A stretch of DNA of 64,000 nt, taken from positions 23,454,501 through 23,518,500 of the forward strand of contig NC_071353.1 in NCBI RefSeq assembly GCF_943734655.1, read 5' to 3'. The position numbers and the translations under genes were made by a program. Shown here one piece after another: positions 10,868-22,734 of the stretch. Below the pieces are notes generated by a model. It ran no database searches. It was not told where the DNA came from and saw only the letters and a list, made by a program, of their open reading frames with translations. The first letter of the stretch is position 1; each line of letters starts with the position of its first letter. The DNA comes from Sabethes cyaneus. Lineage: Eukaryota > Arthropoda > Insecta > Diptera > Culicidae.

Positions 10868-12139
10868 CAGTGTGCATGGCGAATTTTTGCAGTAAATGTC
10901 AAATAGCAATTTCTCATGCTTGCGAAACAATAGTCAGATATATCTGGCAGCACTGAATAGCTTATACTGTTGGGTTTCAGATTTAAACAAACAATGTTGA
11001 GTAAACGGAAAAATGTCGAAACAAGAAAATAATCGATCAGCCGTCGTAGTTTTATTGCGCGCCGGAGCAAGCGTAAAGAAGTTAGTTCTGTCGGTAAAAG
11101 TGTCGGAAAGAGCAGTGTACTATACAAAGAAGTCTTGGGAAAGTGATAAGCTATCCTACACACCTACCCGGAAGGCATACAAGTGCCGTTCCATTACCGC
11201 TGAACGGAACAGGGTCAAAAAAGTGGAAAGAATGATTAAAAAGAATTCAGCGAGGTCAATGAGGTCCACGGCTCAGGAAATCGGGTGTTCGGACTTTTCA
11301 CCAACCGACGAGTAATGGCCAAAAACCTTGGTTATAAGTCGTATGCGCTACGCAGAGGTCAATTTATGAATGCTGCGACAAAATCATGGCGATTGGAGAA
11401 AGCTAGAAAACTGAGTCGGTTGAAGTATTCTCATCATAATAATTCTGTCATTTTTTTCTCTGATGACAAAACTTTGGTCAGGATCAAAAGGTAAATCGAA
11501 AGAACGGCAGTTGGCTTGCACCAGTTCGTAGTCAGGTTCCAATCGTCATGGCAAGAAAGTTAATGTCCAGCCAGCTGGATGTAATGCTTCCGTATATTTT
11601 TTGAACAAGGATTTAAGGTAACAGCCGATGCACATCTGGAGGTCCTAAACCATAATGTTAGCCCGTTGATGAAGGAGGTTGCTGCTGGCCGTCATTTCAT
11701 CTTCCAGCAAAACGGAACACCTGCTCATAATGCCAACAAAACACAAAAATGGCTTGCTGAAACTGTTCCGGAGTTTTGGGAGAAGGAAATTTGCCCACCT
11801 ACCAGCCCCGATATCAATCCTTTGGATTATTTTGTGTGGAGCGTCGTCGAGCGGGATACCAATAGGATGCCTCAAACCACGCTGAGGTCGCTCAAAGCTA
11901 AGATCATCGAGGTGACAACGTCTATGGATCGAAACATGGTAAAATGTGCATGCGGCAGTTTCTGGAAGCGTATATTAACAGTCATTGGAAAGGAAGGCGA
12001 TTTTTTTTTAATGAAATAATTTACAATTCCCATATGTTACGAAAAAAAATAAACCACAAAACATTCCTCGCATATATCATTAACTGGTGTTAATTTTTTA
12101 AAACATGTCATTTACTGCAAAAATTCGTCACACACCCTG
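10868..12139 (+). mobile_element. mariner-type element, degenerate, with TA target duplication
   Basis: The left end CAGTGTGCATGGCGAATTTT and the inverted right end CAGGGTGTGTGACGAATTTT continue together through TGCAGTAAATG. TA flanks both ends (10866-10867 and 12140-12141). Length is 1,272 bp. The TIRs differ from those of the element at 3911, so the two belong to different families. Confidence 0.93.
11013..12019 (+). pseudogene. mariner-type transposase remnant (DDxD/E family)
   Basis: The N-terminal part (11013-11315) is a helix-turn-helix-like region starting MSKQENNRSAVVVLL. After a frame break the frame at 11285-11494 carries LGYKSYALRRGQF and the first catalytic region FFSDDKT. After further breaks and loss of sequence, the frame at 11666-12019 carries the second catalytic region as FQQNGTPAHNA, where Asn stands in place of the usual Asp, and the third region CPPTSPDINPLDYFVW. 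At least three reading-frame changes plus the catalytic D-to-N change mean the copy is dead. The family is Tc1/mariner; mosquito ITmD37-type transposases are the nearest I can recall. Confidence 0.9.
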
Positions 12140-12320
12140 TACTTGTTCCTTTCTAGACAACTTCAGACCCGTATTTTGTATTTGCCGGTTTAGATGCCGT
12201 TTCTGAGTTAGGGTGATGCCAAAACTCATCATTTTTAGCAACTTTGTTTCTTTGAAATTTCACAACTTTTAAACTTTTAAAAATCAAAATATACATGTTT
12301 CCAGTTTCAAAATTTGTAGA

Positions 12321-12390
12321 TCAAAAGAGATCCAACCGATAGAGATTGGAACATACGACGACTGGCTTGTTAGACCAACATCGTGATCGT
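12321..12390 (-). repeat. SINE fragment (tRNA-like head, Feilai-like)
   Basis: The inverted text CGACGACTGGCTTGTTAGAC matches the head of the SINE at 31568. Only about 70 bp is recognisable, and the B-box region is decayed. Confidence 0.65.
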
Positions 12391-12879
12391 AATTCAGAAA
12401 TGATTAATTTTCAGTTTTTAGGATATAATTTTTTAAAGTACTAGCTAATTGCCCGATCTCACTAGGAGCCCTTTTGTCACTTAGGCACCACTATTTTTGT
12501 AACGAAAATTTTCATAATGCAAAAAACAAAACCCTTTTTTTTTTCATTTTAATATATCTACTTCCTTTGTCAGTTCCTCTCATGGTGTCCCCCAACCTCT
12601 TGTAAATCTGTCGGTAATCCCTATAAATCGACACAAAACCTTTTTACGTTTTTGAACCTCCCCCTTTTTAATGGCCACCCTATTCCCCCTTTCAGAAATA
12701 AAACAACTGGTACAACTGCCATCGTTCCAAATGCAAGAGAAACACACCCCTTTACTCATTTAAACCTTCCTCTCCAGGAGTTCCGGAGCTATGGCGGAAC
12801 ATACATTCATACTCACGTTCCTCGTCCCCGTACATGTCGGTTCCTTTCCAGTGAGCTTCCCCTTTTGTCACGTAACTAA
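12391..12879. other. no feature recognised
   Basis: AT-rich sequence, then C-rich sequence from about 12570. No gene or repeat could be named. Confidence 0.3.
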
Positions 12880-13962
12880 GGCGACATCCATTTAGTACGT
12901 CACGCAAATTTTAACCAAAATCAACACCCCCCTCCCCCCCTTGTCACATTTCGTCACACATTCGTGACCCCTCCCCCCCTGAGAAAGTACGTCACGTCAC
13001 GGCAGCCCCCCCCCCCTTCTTCACAACAAAAAAATTAAATATTCATTCCAACCTTTTTATTTAAAGCTATCAAATGAATTTCAACAAATAAAAAAAGGAA
13101 AATTTTCGAGCTTATAATTCATCGATTCACGGATTTTGAAGATGATACGCTTCAGAAGTCGCTGATGTGTCGTCGATTAATATTTCGCGCATATCCACGC
13201 CCTTTACATCCATCCACTCAAATTCGTCTGATTTAGTTGAAAAAATCAGGACTTCCTGCTGACGTCTTGCAGCAACACGCCTTGGAAGAACTTTTCTGAT
13301 GGATTTTGTCATTTTGTGTATTCATTCAATCATGCAATCGTTCAACACTACCTTAGGTGCGAAATTTAATCCGCAAGCGGCTTAAACTCTATCCTTCAGA
13401 GAGCTTTTGAGTGAGGGGCAGTATAAATTATACCGAGAAACCTTAAAAGCAGCCGTGGAACTTCGGTATAAGTTTTTGTTCATCGATTGCGTTCAGCACG
13501 AATAGCAAGGGAAAACATTGCCATGAGTCTCTTGTAGCATCCCGTAACCCTTCAGGAGTTTGTGCGACTGCTATTTGCGGTTGCAAAAATCTTTTAGGTA
13601 GGACGGTACTCAAGCAGCTCTTCATCGGTGTACTGCATATTCTGTAAAGCCTTACTGGAGAGTTCATACTATATAGAATAAATGAGTCCTGTTCACACAT
13701 ATATGTTAAAAAAAAGTTTTCATTCAAAAAATTGAACTATTTGTTTTAAAATCCATCCATACGTTAATTTTATAGAAGCCTTCAATAGTTGTATCTTAAA
13801 ATGAAGGTTAAATTATAATTTCCCGAATAAAGTTTTCATTTGATTTTTTTTTCATGTGACGTCACATAACTTCATACCCCCCCTCCCCCCTACGTCACAA
13901 ATCGTCACGACTAGGTCAACCCCCCTCCCCCTATAAGTGTGACGTACTTTATGGATGCCCCC
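12880..13962. mobile_element. TIR element with TAA target duplication (PIF/Harbinger-like by duplication)
   Basis: The left end GGCGACATCCATTTAGTACG and the inverted right end GGGGGCATCCATAAAGTACG match. TAA lies immediately outside each end (12877-12879 and 13963-13965). Subterminal sequence on both sides is rich in C runs and in CGTCAC words. Internal frames on the minus strand (13127-13312 and 13443-13727) have no recognised domain, so it is probably non-autonomous. A 3-bp TAA duplication fits PIF/Harbinger; the assignment is inference. Confidence 0.75.
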
Positions 13963-14028
13963 TAATTATGCATCGGTTTGCTCAATGAAAATCACTATAA
14001 TGGAAATGAAACAACGGTTTACAAACGG

Positions 14029-15647
14029 TATTCTCGCTGAAACGGGGCCACTACTGACACGAGATCTTCAAATATTGGAACTTTTGCGCTTAATTGGTTG
14101 AAAATGGTTAAAAAATAAGAATTGCACTTTTGATACCTCGAAATAGTAGACCCCTCGTTCGCCAAGAGGCCTAACAGTTTTAAAATAAGTTTAATTTTGA
14201 GCAAACCTTGAGATCTATATCATGTGATATTTGATAAATTTGCCTTGAAACAACTAACAAATGGCCCGGTTCTGTAAAGAAGAAGAACAGGGCTTTCAAA
14301 TCGAGTAAAAAAAATTTTGGCGGTTATCTTGTATTTGGTCGCCATATTGGATTTTATCAAAAAATGGCCGTTTTCACTATGAGCCACCCAACCGACTTTC
14401 ATTTTACGAACCAATGGAAAGCTGAGAAAAAATTCGGTAAGAAACATTCATAAAATTAGGTGTGCAATGGCATTACCTGAATAAAACAACCAGTTATTTG
14501 TAGCAAGGTGCATCATTTTCATATAATTATTGTGATATTTTCAAAATCTGCTATAAAACAAACTACAAACGACATGGTTTTGTAAAGAGGAGAAATAGGG
14601 TTTATAAACGAAGTGGAAAAAAATCGGCGGCCATCTTGGATTTGACCGCCTTGTTGGATCTTATCAACAAATCGCCGTTTTCGTCATGATCCCCCAATTG
14701 ATTTTAATTTTAAGACCACCATCGGAAAGCTGAGAAAAAATGCTATAAGGAACAACCATCAAATTACATGTATAGTGGCATTAAATAAACGAAACAATTA
14801 ATTATCTGTATCAAAGTTTACAACGCTCATATAATGAAATATCTCGCTACAGAACATTTTATGCTATTTAGCTTTATTTAGTTAATGCCATTGCACACTT
14901 AACCTGATGAATGTTTTTTATAGCATTTTCCCCAAGCATTTTCTCAGCTTTCCGATGGTGGTCTTGAAATTAAAATCGGTTGGGGGATCATGGCGAAACG
15001 GTGATTTATTGATAAAATCCAACATGGTGGCCAAATCCAAGATGACCGCCAATTTTTTTTTTAATTTAGTTTATAAGCCCTGTCTTTCCTCTTTACAAAA
15101 CTGTGTCGTTTGTAGTTTGTTTCATAGAAGATTTAGTAAATTATGTGAAAATTATGAACCTTGCTACAAATAACTGGTTGTTTTATTCAGGTAATGCCAT
15201 TGCACACCTAATTTTATGAATGTTTCTTATAGCATTTTTTCTCAGCTTTCCATTGGTGGTCTTAAAATAAAAATCGGTTGGGGGGCTCATAGTGAAAACG
15301 GCCATTATTTGATAAAATCCAATATGGCGACCAAATCCAAGATGGCCGCCAAAATAAATTTTTACTCCATTTGAAAGCCCTGCTCCTCTTCTTTACGGGC
15401 CATGTGCTAGTTGTTTCATGGCAAATTTATGAAATATCACATGTTATAGATCTCAAAGTTTGCTCAAAATTTGCTCAAAATTCATCTTTTTTTGAAACTG
15501 TTAGGCCCCTTAGCGCACGAGGGGTCCACTATTTCGAAGTATCAAAAGTGTCATTCTTTTTTTTAACCTTTTTTAACCAATTAAGCGCAAAAGTTTCAAT
15601 ATTTTAAGACCTCGTGTCAGTAGTGGCCCCGTTTCAGCGAGAATTAC
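14029..15647. mobile_element. long-armed foldback element, copy 2 (giant imperfect palindrome)
   Basis: The left end reads TATTCTCGCTGAAACGGGGC and the right end is its near inverse, GCCCCGTTTCAGCGAGAATT with one base off. Inverted blocks continue inward in the same order: the CCACTACTGACACGAG block, the AACAACTAACAAATGGCCCG / CGGGCCATGTGCTAGTTGTT block, the CAATATGGCGACCAAATCCA block, the block TGCAATGGCATTACCTGAAT, and GGAAAGCTGAGAAAAAATGC against its inverse. The arms are about 0.75-0.8 kb each around a short centre near 14840. There is no coding capacity. Flanking duplication was not resolved. Confidence 0.88.
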
Positions 15648-15854
15648 TCAGTGTGACAAAGTATATATTCGAACAAAAATCATTTAATGCTTGCAGCGGC
15701 ATATACAATTAATACAATCAAACTAAGGCCATGTGTGTGTGTGGCAACATGACTAAAGTCTTACCTGACGTAGTTCATTTTCGTATTGTGTCTCGTTCGG
15801 TGTGCACGTTCCAGAGTTTGAGTTACGGACGTTGATAATAGATTTGTCTACATG

Positions 15855-16245
15855 AAACAAGGAACAATTGTGCCAAGTTTGATGAAGAATTGTCCAGGGA
15901 TTTCGGAGTTATGGCCTCCCCTCCTGTTATGAACCCCGGCCCCTTTTGTCAACCCTTCTGATTTCTGAATTCCTTATGCCAAGGAACATGTGTTCCAAGT
16001 TTGATGAAGAACCGTCCAGGTGTTTCAGACTTATGGCCTCCCCCATGTTATAAACCACCACTACCCTTCTTTTTGTCAACCCTTCATTGCTAACTCCCTT
16101 ATGTCTTGGAACATGTGTGCCAAGTTTGATGAAGAATTGTTCAGGCATTTCGGAGCTATGGCCTCCTCCTCCTCCTGTTACGAACCCACCCTCCCCCCCC
16201 CTTCCCTCGCCTCTTATTAACCCCCCAGTGCTGATTTCCTTATAT
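15855..16245 (+). repeat. minisatellite, about 122-125 bp unit, three units
   Basis: The word CCAAGTTTGATGAAGAA recurs at 15873, 15995 and 16120, each followed by a variant of TTTCGGAGCTATGGCCTCC and a C-rich spacer with TTGTCAACCCTTC in the first two. A partial fourth unit ends near 16245. Confidence 0.85.
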
Positions 16246-16264
16246 CAGGGAAATATCTTATACA

Positions 16265-16730
16265 TTGATGAAGCGCTGCCGGGTGAGAAAGGGTTAAACG
16301 AAATCCCTCTCAAGGACTGCTGGGAGTGCGTAAGAGCAACCGCAGCGCAGTGGAACTCGCCATTAGGTTTGTTGCAAGGAGTCAACGTAACAACTGGTTC
16401 GGCAAGAAATACCAAACGACGTTAGACAAGGCGGGCGTCGCTGCTGCAGCAGGTGACTTGTCTAAACGTGGAACGATATAGACAGAAATGAAGACAGCAG
16501 TGCGAGGACATGGAACAGTTGTATCGCTGTTTGCAAATGTGTAAATTCTACGAGATATTGGATAGATTTTGCGGAATAGACAGGGAGATCTTATCGGATG
16601 AACGTGAGGTGATCGAAAGATGGAACAGCACGACCTGGAGCACCTAAATGACGTAAAGACAGAATACCAAGTTAGCACAGGAAAGAACATCAGTACGGAG
16701 GATGATCGAGATATGCCAAGGGGGTAATAT
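16265..16730 (+). pseudogene. RTE-like LINE fragment (region between endonuclease and RT)
   Basis: Frame-shifted plus-strand pieces include a stretch reading ILSDEREVIERW, typical of the linker just before the reverse transcriptase of RTE-like elements, preceded by basic sequence with FYEILDRFCGIDRE. Multiple stops. Assigned by memory of mosquito RTE elements such as JAM1. Confidence 0.55.
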
Positions 16731-17330
16731 GCCCAATATAAGGAGCGACAGGTTGAAATGTGGGAACTACATAGTGATCACTATTCTCAACATCGCCGTC
16801 GCGTCCCGCAATGCTTAATTTCCTTATTATGAATTACTAGCTGACCCGACAAACTTCATATTGCCACAAATTAAACTGTGTTGTGCATAAATCCTGAAAC
16901 TCGGATGACCTTTATCACAATCTCGAGTTTCTGAGGAGTTCATGGGTGTTTTAATATACAAATTTTCCTCACAGTAAAATAGAAATCAACTCCCCCCATT
17001 GCTTAGCCTGATAAAATAAAGCGGATAGCATTTAAATATTCGCCATCATTACAAACCATTTCGCCGAATACCATTTTGCGGAACACCAATTCTCGGTTGA
17101 CCATAACGCGGAATATAGAGTTTCGCAGAATACCATTTCGCGAAAAACCTTACGCTGGATGTACCATTTCACGGAAAATCTTTTCGTAGAAAGTACCATT
17201 TCGCAGGGGTGACCCAACTAAAGAAAAGTAGTAGAGGTCAGTAGATCTAGGAAAATAAATAAACCTAGATAGAGGAGATCTCTAGGGGGGGCTGCCCCCC
17301 TCCTTCCACGGCCTGGTGGTCTTGCTATTG
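16731..17330. repeat. degenerate short-motif repeat (ACCATTTCGC words)
   Basis: From about 17040 to 17215 the words CCATTTCGC, CGGAATACCA and relatives recur every 15-30 bp with substitutions. The rest of this stretch shows nothing definable. A similar type of decayed short-motif sequence, with other words, occurs at 58255 and 60747. Confidence 0.5.
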
Positions 17331-18045
17331 ATTAATGTTTTATGAAAGAGTCTAAAATTTCTCGAGTTCGATTAGTTTTTGCGTTACGCAAAAATTTCTG
17401 TTTCATTTGTATGAGAGTCCTTATCCCCCTACCATAAGGGTGAGGGGCCTCAAACCATCATAAAAAAAATCCTGCCTCCAAAACCCTCCACATACCAAAA
17501 TTGGTTCCATTTGCTTGATTAGTTCTCGAGTTATGAGGAAATTTGTATTTCATTTGTATGGAAGCCCCCCTCTTAAAGGGGAGAGGGGTCATAATTCCCC
17601 TCCTAAAGAGGGGAGGGGTCTCAATCGACCATAGAAAAAAAAACTTGGCTGCAACCACCCACTTGCTAAATTTGGTTCCATTTGCTGGATTAGTTCTGGA
17701 GCTGTGAGGAAATTTGTATTTCATTTGTATGGGAGCGCCCCCTGCTAAAAAGGTAAGGGGTCCTAATTCATCATAGAAAAAATTCTTGCCTCCAAAAACA
17801 CCCACATGCCAAATATGGTTCCATTTGATTGATTAGTTCTCGAGTTATGCAGAAATTTGTGTTTCATTTGTATGGGAGCCCCCCCCCACTATTAGTGGGG
17901 GTCTCTAACCATCATAAGAACCTTCCTTGGCCACAAAAACCTCTACATGCAAATTTTCACGCTGATTGGTTAAGTAGTTTTCTATTCTATAAGGAACACA
18001 CCGACAGACAGACAGAAATCCATTTTTATAGGTATAGATGAAACA
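17331..18045 (+). repeat. minisatellite, about 143-171 bp unit, with a GACAGACAGACA end
   Basis: The block GGTTCCATTTGCTTGATTAG recurs at 17503, 17674 and 17817 with variants, each followed by AGAAATTTGTATTTCATTTG-like text and C- or G-rich spacers; partial units lie on both sides. The array ends in ACAGACAGACAGAAATCC followed by TTTTTATAGGTATAGAT, a terminus common next to such arrays in insect genomes as I recall them. Confidence 0.85.
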
Positions 18046-18244
18046 AGTGCGCTCTACTGAAAAATTTATGTAATTCTGTAATAATTTGTCTCTAAATTAA
18101 TTTGTTACATGCTTAGAGAACCAAACTAGCAAATAATCCATTCAATATGTCCTGCCGTCGTAATCGTCGTCGTTAGCATAGAACTGGGCTGGCTGAACTG
18201 GGCATTCAACTCGATTTTCAGTCACTCATCGCCATTTTCTCGCG

Positions 18245-18655
18245 CGTCTCATAGGTGGTGAGTCGCTCTCAACTTGGTCGAGCCATCTTGCACGTTAGAG
18301 CCCTCTTTTCTGGTAACGGAAGAGTCGTTGAAAAGAACCGTTTTCGCCGCGCTTTTGTCCGGCATCCTTTCGACGTGCCCAGCTCACGCTGGGAATCTCT
18401 TCAAGCAGTCCCTGTAGCTCGTGTTTCATACATCTTCGCCACTTGCCCTTTTTCAGTTTGTACTCCGCCAAATATTGTCAGTAGCACATTCCGCTCGAAC
18501 CAGGCAAGGGCGCGTATGTCCTTCGCGAGCAGCGTCGCAGTCAACGGTTACCGTCCATTGGAGGTGCACACTTGTCTTCTTTGAGCCTCTTCCTTTCATG
18601 TATTTAGTCTTCGACGCATTTGTTGTTAGCCCAATCCTAGATAGAGAAAAAATCT
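18245..18655 (-). pseudogene. RTE-like LINE fragment, C-terminal part, minus strand
   Basis: On the minus strand a frame reads AWFERNVLLTIFGGVQTEKG then KWRRCMKHELQ, the conserved C-terminal end of RTE-like reverse transcriptases (Arg-Met-Leu and Trp-Arg motifs). An upstream piece reads LTTNASKTKYMK. Frame breaks are present. It lies tail-opposed to the plus-strand copy that follows. Confidence 0.7.
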
Positions 18656-18699
18656 GGTCACTTTACGTTAGCAGGAGGAAAACGCGGATGTATTCTTGA

Positions 18700-19228
18700 C
18701 AGAAGTCATGCTTACTAAGGACTCCAGAAGACCCTATGGTTTGGTAAGCTTTAACCCCGTACTCGTAGCAAATGTATCGTGTACAAAACGCTAATAAGAT
18801 CGGTAGTCTTCTACGGCACGAAACGTGGACAATGCTCAACGGAGCTGGCCGTTTTGGAACGTCGAATGCTTTGGACCACCTTTGAAACGGTATGTGAGAA
18901 TGCTGTATGGAGGAGAAAGATGAACCACAAACTAGCACAGCTCTTTTATGAACCCAGTATCCAGAAAGTCACTATAGCTGGGAGGATACAATGGGTTCGA
19001 CATGTTATGAGAATTTCGGATAACCGGTTCGCGTCGAATACGATTGATACCAGACGTAGAGGTCCGCAGCGTTCTAGATGGTTAGACCAAGTGAAGCAAA
19101 ACCGACTGTTCTAGATATGTGTGGGACACTCGAGACACTGGAGACGGACAATCATGGAACGAGTATGTTGACGGAACATTATTATGCAGGTGAAACCCTA
19201 AGGACATCGGATCAGTAAGTAAGTAAAG
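18700..19228 (+). pseudogene. RTE-like LINE 3' fragment with (GTAA)n tail
   Basis: The frame at 18779-19114 reads YKTLIRSVVFYGTK, then LERRMLWTTFE, WRRKMNHKLAQLFYEP, AGRIQWVRHVMR and RRRGPQRSRWLDQVK. This is the conserved end of an RTE-type RT (YGSETW and RWLGHVMR-like boxes, then RGRPRxRW). The element ends GGATCAGTAAGTAAGTAAAG, a short tandem tail typical of RTE. It is 5'-truncated. Confidence 0.85.
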
Positions 19229-19345
19229 TCTACTGCATATGCCAGTCTTCTACCAAATCCAAGTAGATAGTAAAAGCTGTTAGTGGATATAGTGAACAAA
19301 AATAATCCCAAGAGACTACCTTGCGGAACACATTGCGATACAATA
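19225..19345 (-). pseudogene. reverse transcriptase fragment, minus strand
   Basis: On the minus strand the text reads QCVPQGSLLGLFLFTIS, matching the SGVPQGSxLGPxLF box of non-LTR reverse transcriptases, followed by RRLAYAVD where the catalytic YADD should be. It abuts the tail of the RTE fragment. Only about 120 bp is recognisable. Confidence 0.65.
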
Positions 19346-19844
19346 ATTTTGAACCCTAACTTTGAAGTTCTTCTCACAAGACACTATTGCACAAATGTGA
19401 ATATTGGCAATATTATTTAGGCCACTGCAAATATTTTTTAAAGTTTCTGTCACGTCAATATACGAGCGAAGTTCACGCTTATAGCACTTAACAGAAACGG
19501 AAATTAGAACCATGGAATTTCCGAAAATCGGCAAAAAAATTTGCACTCGTTTTTAGCGTTCTTTTCGTAGATTTTTGCATGGAAAATAATAACGTAAATA
19601 TGAAAAGCAAGAATAGATTTGGTTTTCATGCCTAAACTTTAAATAAAAATGCTTGAAACGCTTTTTTTGCAAGATTAAAAAAAATCTTTTTGTTTTTTTT
19701 CGCACCAACCACCCTCCTCCCCCACTCTCCTCCAGTTGCCGAACACCGGAAGGACAAAATAAAATATTTGTAATGGCCTTCTTAGAAATAATTCCAACCG
19801 ACCGTAACGGTCTAAGCTAAATTTTGTGGCTGGAAAAACTATCG

Positions 19845-20145
19845 TTAGCATCGTGTGCACCGCGGCGGTAGTCGAGATAAATCATTTATAAACAGTCAAA
19901 ACAGTAATGGTCTTAGAGTGTTACCCTGAAGTAATCCTGAGCAATTTTCGAGCCAGTCAGTTAACGATGCACCTAATTTTACACTCATTTCATGGTTTTG
20001 TAGATAAGAGGCAAACCATCTTGTAAAAGATGCCGAAGCTCCGAGCTTATCTAGCTTAGCTAACATAACACCATGAGCGACTCGGTCACAAAGCACAAGC
20101 ACTAGTGATTGATCAAATTGATAGAAACTGATCTACTGGAAAAAC
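19845..20145 (-). pseudogene. jockey-type reverse transcriptase fragment, minus strand
   Basis: The minus-strand frame contains DRVAHGVMLAKLDKLGAS, then WFASYLQNHEMSVKLG, a damaged GVPQGS box (SGLLQGNTLRPLLF), and after a stop LFINDLSRLP. The order is that of RT motifs 3 to 4 of jockey-like elements. The catalytic YADD is beyond the break. Confidence 0.8.
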
Positions 20146-22429
20146 CCATGCTGTGATATATAATTTTTCACGTGAAAGAAAAGAGAATTATAAGCAATTG
20201 TTCTTGGATAAGCTTCAGTTTTCTGAATTTATGAATTTTGTACTTCCTACTAGCCATCGTAATATGGATGCAGTTGGAAACAGTTCAATCGCGAGGCTCT
20301 GTCAATTGTGAAGTAGTCGGCCTCCCCGTAAGGGACGCCACCGACGCGATGATGCCCAGATGCTCAACTGGCGAAAACGTCAAGCGCACAAAAAAGAACA
20401 GATGCAAGTTAGGAAAAATTGCTAAACAGAAAACTCGCGAACGAAACTTTTGTTGAGCTGCTGCATTATACAGCTGACATATTCATTGCTGCGGGAGCAT
20501 AACTTTCGAGTTCCGGCGCAACTTCGTCCTTCGGCTGCTGGTGGGTTCAGTTTGTTCCCTTGGTGTTTATTGGTGTGCTATGTGCATACGAATGGGCAGA
20601 AAAAAGCAAGCTTCTCCTCTGGGATTACTAACTTAGAGTCAGCTGAAGAAGTTGGTAATTCTGTTTAGTTCGTAGTTCAGTTGCTGGACCCTTCGGGAAT
20701 AATCCCTCGTATTTATTTAGTTTTTATGCAGTTATACGTCTTTACTAGTGACGTGACCTGTGTGATATTATACAAGGTCGTTTAGCAAGAAAGATTAACG
20801 AAATTTGTGAAGCTTGGCTTGTCTGGCCTACGATATAAATCTGTTTGTTCCGACGAATGCCAAGTTTTAATTCATATTTTTTTGCCTTCTGCTGCATCCG
20901 TGCTCTTGTCGTGGAACGTTGATGAATCTCTATTTCTCAGTGCGAAGTAATTTTCGAGCTTAATTAGATGCGATTAATGCAGCAGCGCGTAAATAATGGT
21001 TGGACAATTATTCTTTATCTTTTCGTTCTTTTACGTCTGCTCCGGCTTGGGGCAGATTTACACTTTTCCGACAACAGCAGGCGATCTGTACTTACCAGAG
21101 CGCAGCGTTTTATATTATCCTTGACTGACTGACTGACTGACTGGCGACGAGATCCTTCGAAAATTATTCTGCAGAATGCAATTTTTGGCAGCCGCACCTC
21201 AGTGAAGTTAAACCGAAGCGACGCGCTGTCGGTGTTTGTTTAGTTCGGTTCAGTTTACTTGCTGGCACCGTTCCACTGTGCTGGTTGTTTGTTGTGCTAC
21301 AATCGATCTAGCTGTCATGTAAGATTTGGTAGAACTTGTTCGTTTTGACAAGCTTAAACCATTTCATCTCTCTAGAGGAGCAAAATTCATTGTTCGCAAA
21401 TCTTCGAATAATTTCATTTCCAGATAATTCCGGATACATGGTGAAAAGCCACCCTTAATAGTTACAAAATTTCCCACATACCATTGCGTTGGCTGCGGTA
21501 AAGCAAAACAATGATAACGTAATTCTCCTAATGGGAAAGCGATGGTCTATCTGCCAAACTTTGTATATTTGATTGCCTCTGCCGAGGATGTCTGGTCGAC
21601 GGAATAGATAAATAGAAGGCGAAAACCGAGGGGGCGATCCGGCGGCGGAGGCTTAATCGGATTTTAATTGTGTGGAAATGTGTGAAGTGTGCAGCTAGGC
21701 CTCAGGATCTACGTATGTGCCGCGGTGAAGGATGCTGACTGAAGTGGATATATTCCTGCGAATACATCCACAGATAATTAACATCGAATCGGTTGGTTGC
21801 TGCTAAAAAGCGGAACAAGCCTCTGTAGATGATCCAACAAAATACGGTTAGTATCGATTTCGTGTGGGAATGCTAACTGATTGCGATTCTGATTTTGCTT
21901 TCAAAAGATATACGCTGGCTGGAACCGACGCAGGAAGGACTAAATGTGATGTTGATTGATTCGCTTTTGCACGTGGTCAGCAGTACAATTAATGACCGGT
22001 CCTCAATTGGTTCGGTATTACTATTTGAATTCGATGCAATAGTTTAGAGCCCAACATCGAGTTGATACACTGCAACATATTGCCATGTGGTTTCTAGCTA
22101 TTGAATGTAATCTGTTTGAATAAGCTTTGCTTTTCAATTTCTGCTGGCAAGAGGGACAATCTGTCCAAAGCTGAGAGGAATGAGGCTTATTCATACGGAT
22201 TATCATTCGAATGCTATAAACCACATTGATGCCCATTGCATTGGTTTGACTTATTGCTTGGAACTATTGAAACGAAATTAAATGAAAGACAAATGTGTAG
22301 CGTGCAAAAAAAGGGATGATATTTGACGAACTAATTTTGAATGCTCAAGGTATTTACCCATTCAGTACTCTCTAAACCATCGACACGATCCCTTCACGTT
22401 AAAAATCATAAAAATTTCTGTATCAGCAA
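20146..22429. other. no gene recognised; includes a (GACT)n microsatellite
   Basis: Moderately GC-rich, unique-looking sequence. A (GACT)5 run lies at 21123-21142. Open frames such as 20238-20456 begin with a hydrophobic stretch but have no other support. It could hold regulatory sequence or untranslated exons, but none can be demonstrated. Confidence 0.35.
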
Positions 22430-22720
22430 CTGACGTGAATTTCAGTTCATAGCTCGATGGCCTGGGTGTATCTTCAAATTTTGTCTGCTGGGTCGAGTTG
22501 TATTTAACTAAACATCGACTGGGTGCCAAATTGGGATCAACGGAATTAGGTATTTCACAAGGCAGTAATTTATGGCCGCTGTTGTTTATCATATTCTTCA
22601 ATGACGTTTGCCATGTAGCACCAAAACGTTGCAAACTCCTGTATGCTGTAACCTTAAAATCTTCTGGTCTATCAATGCTCCCACCGATTGTCAGTTGTTA
22701 CAATTCCTGGGCCAAAAAAC
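22430..22720 (+). pseudogene. jockey-clade (Juan-like) reverse transcriptase fragment
   Basis: The plus-strand frame reads YLTKHRLGAKLGSTELGISQ then GSNLWPLLFIIFFNDVCHV, the GVPQGSNLGPLLF..FFNDV box with a Gly-to-Trp change, followed by LLYAVTLKS in place of the YADDLK catalytic box. This resembles Juan elements as I recall them. Truncated at both ends. Confidence 0.8.
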
Positions 22721-22734
22721 GTTCGTGCAAGCAA

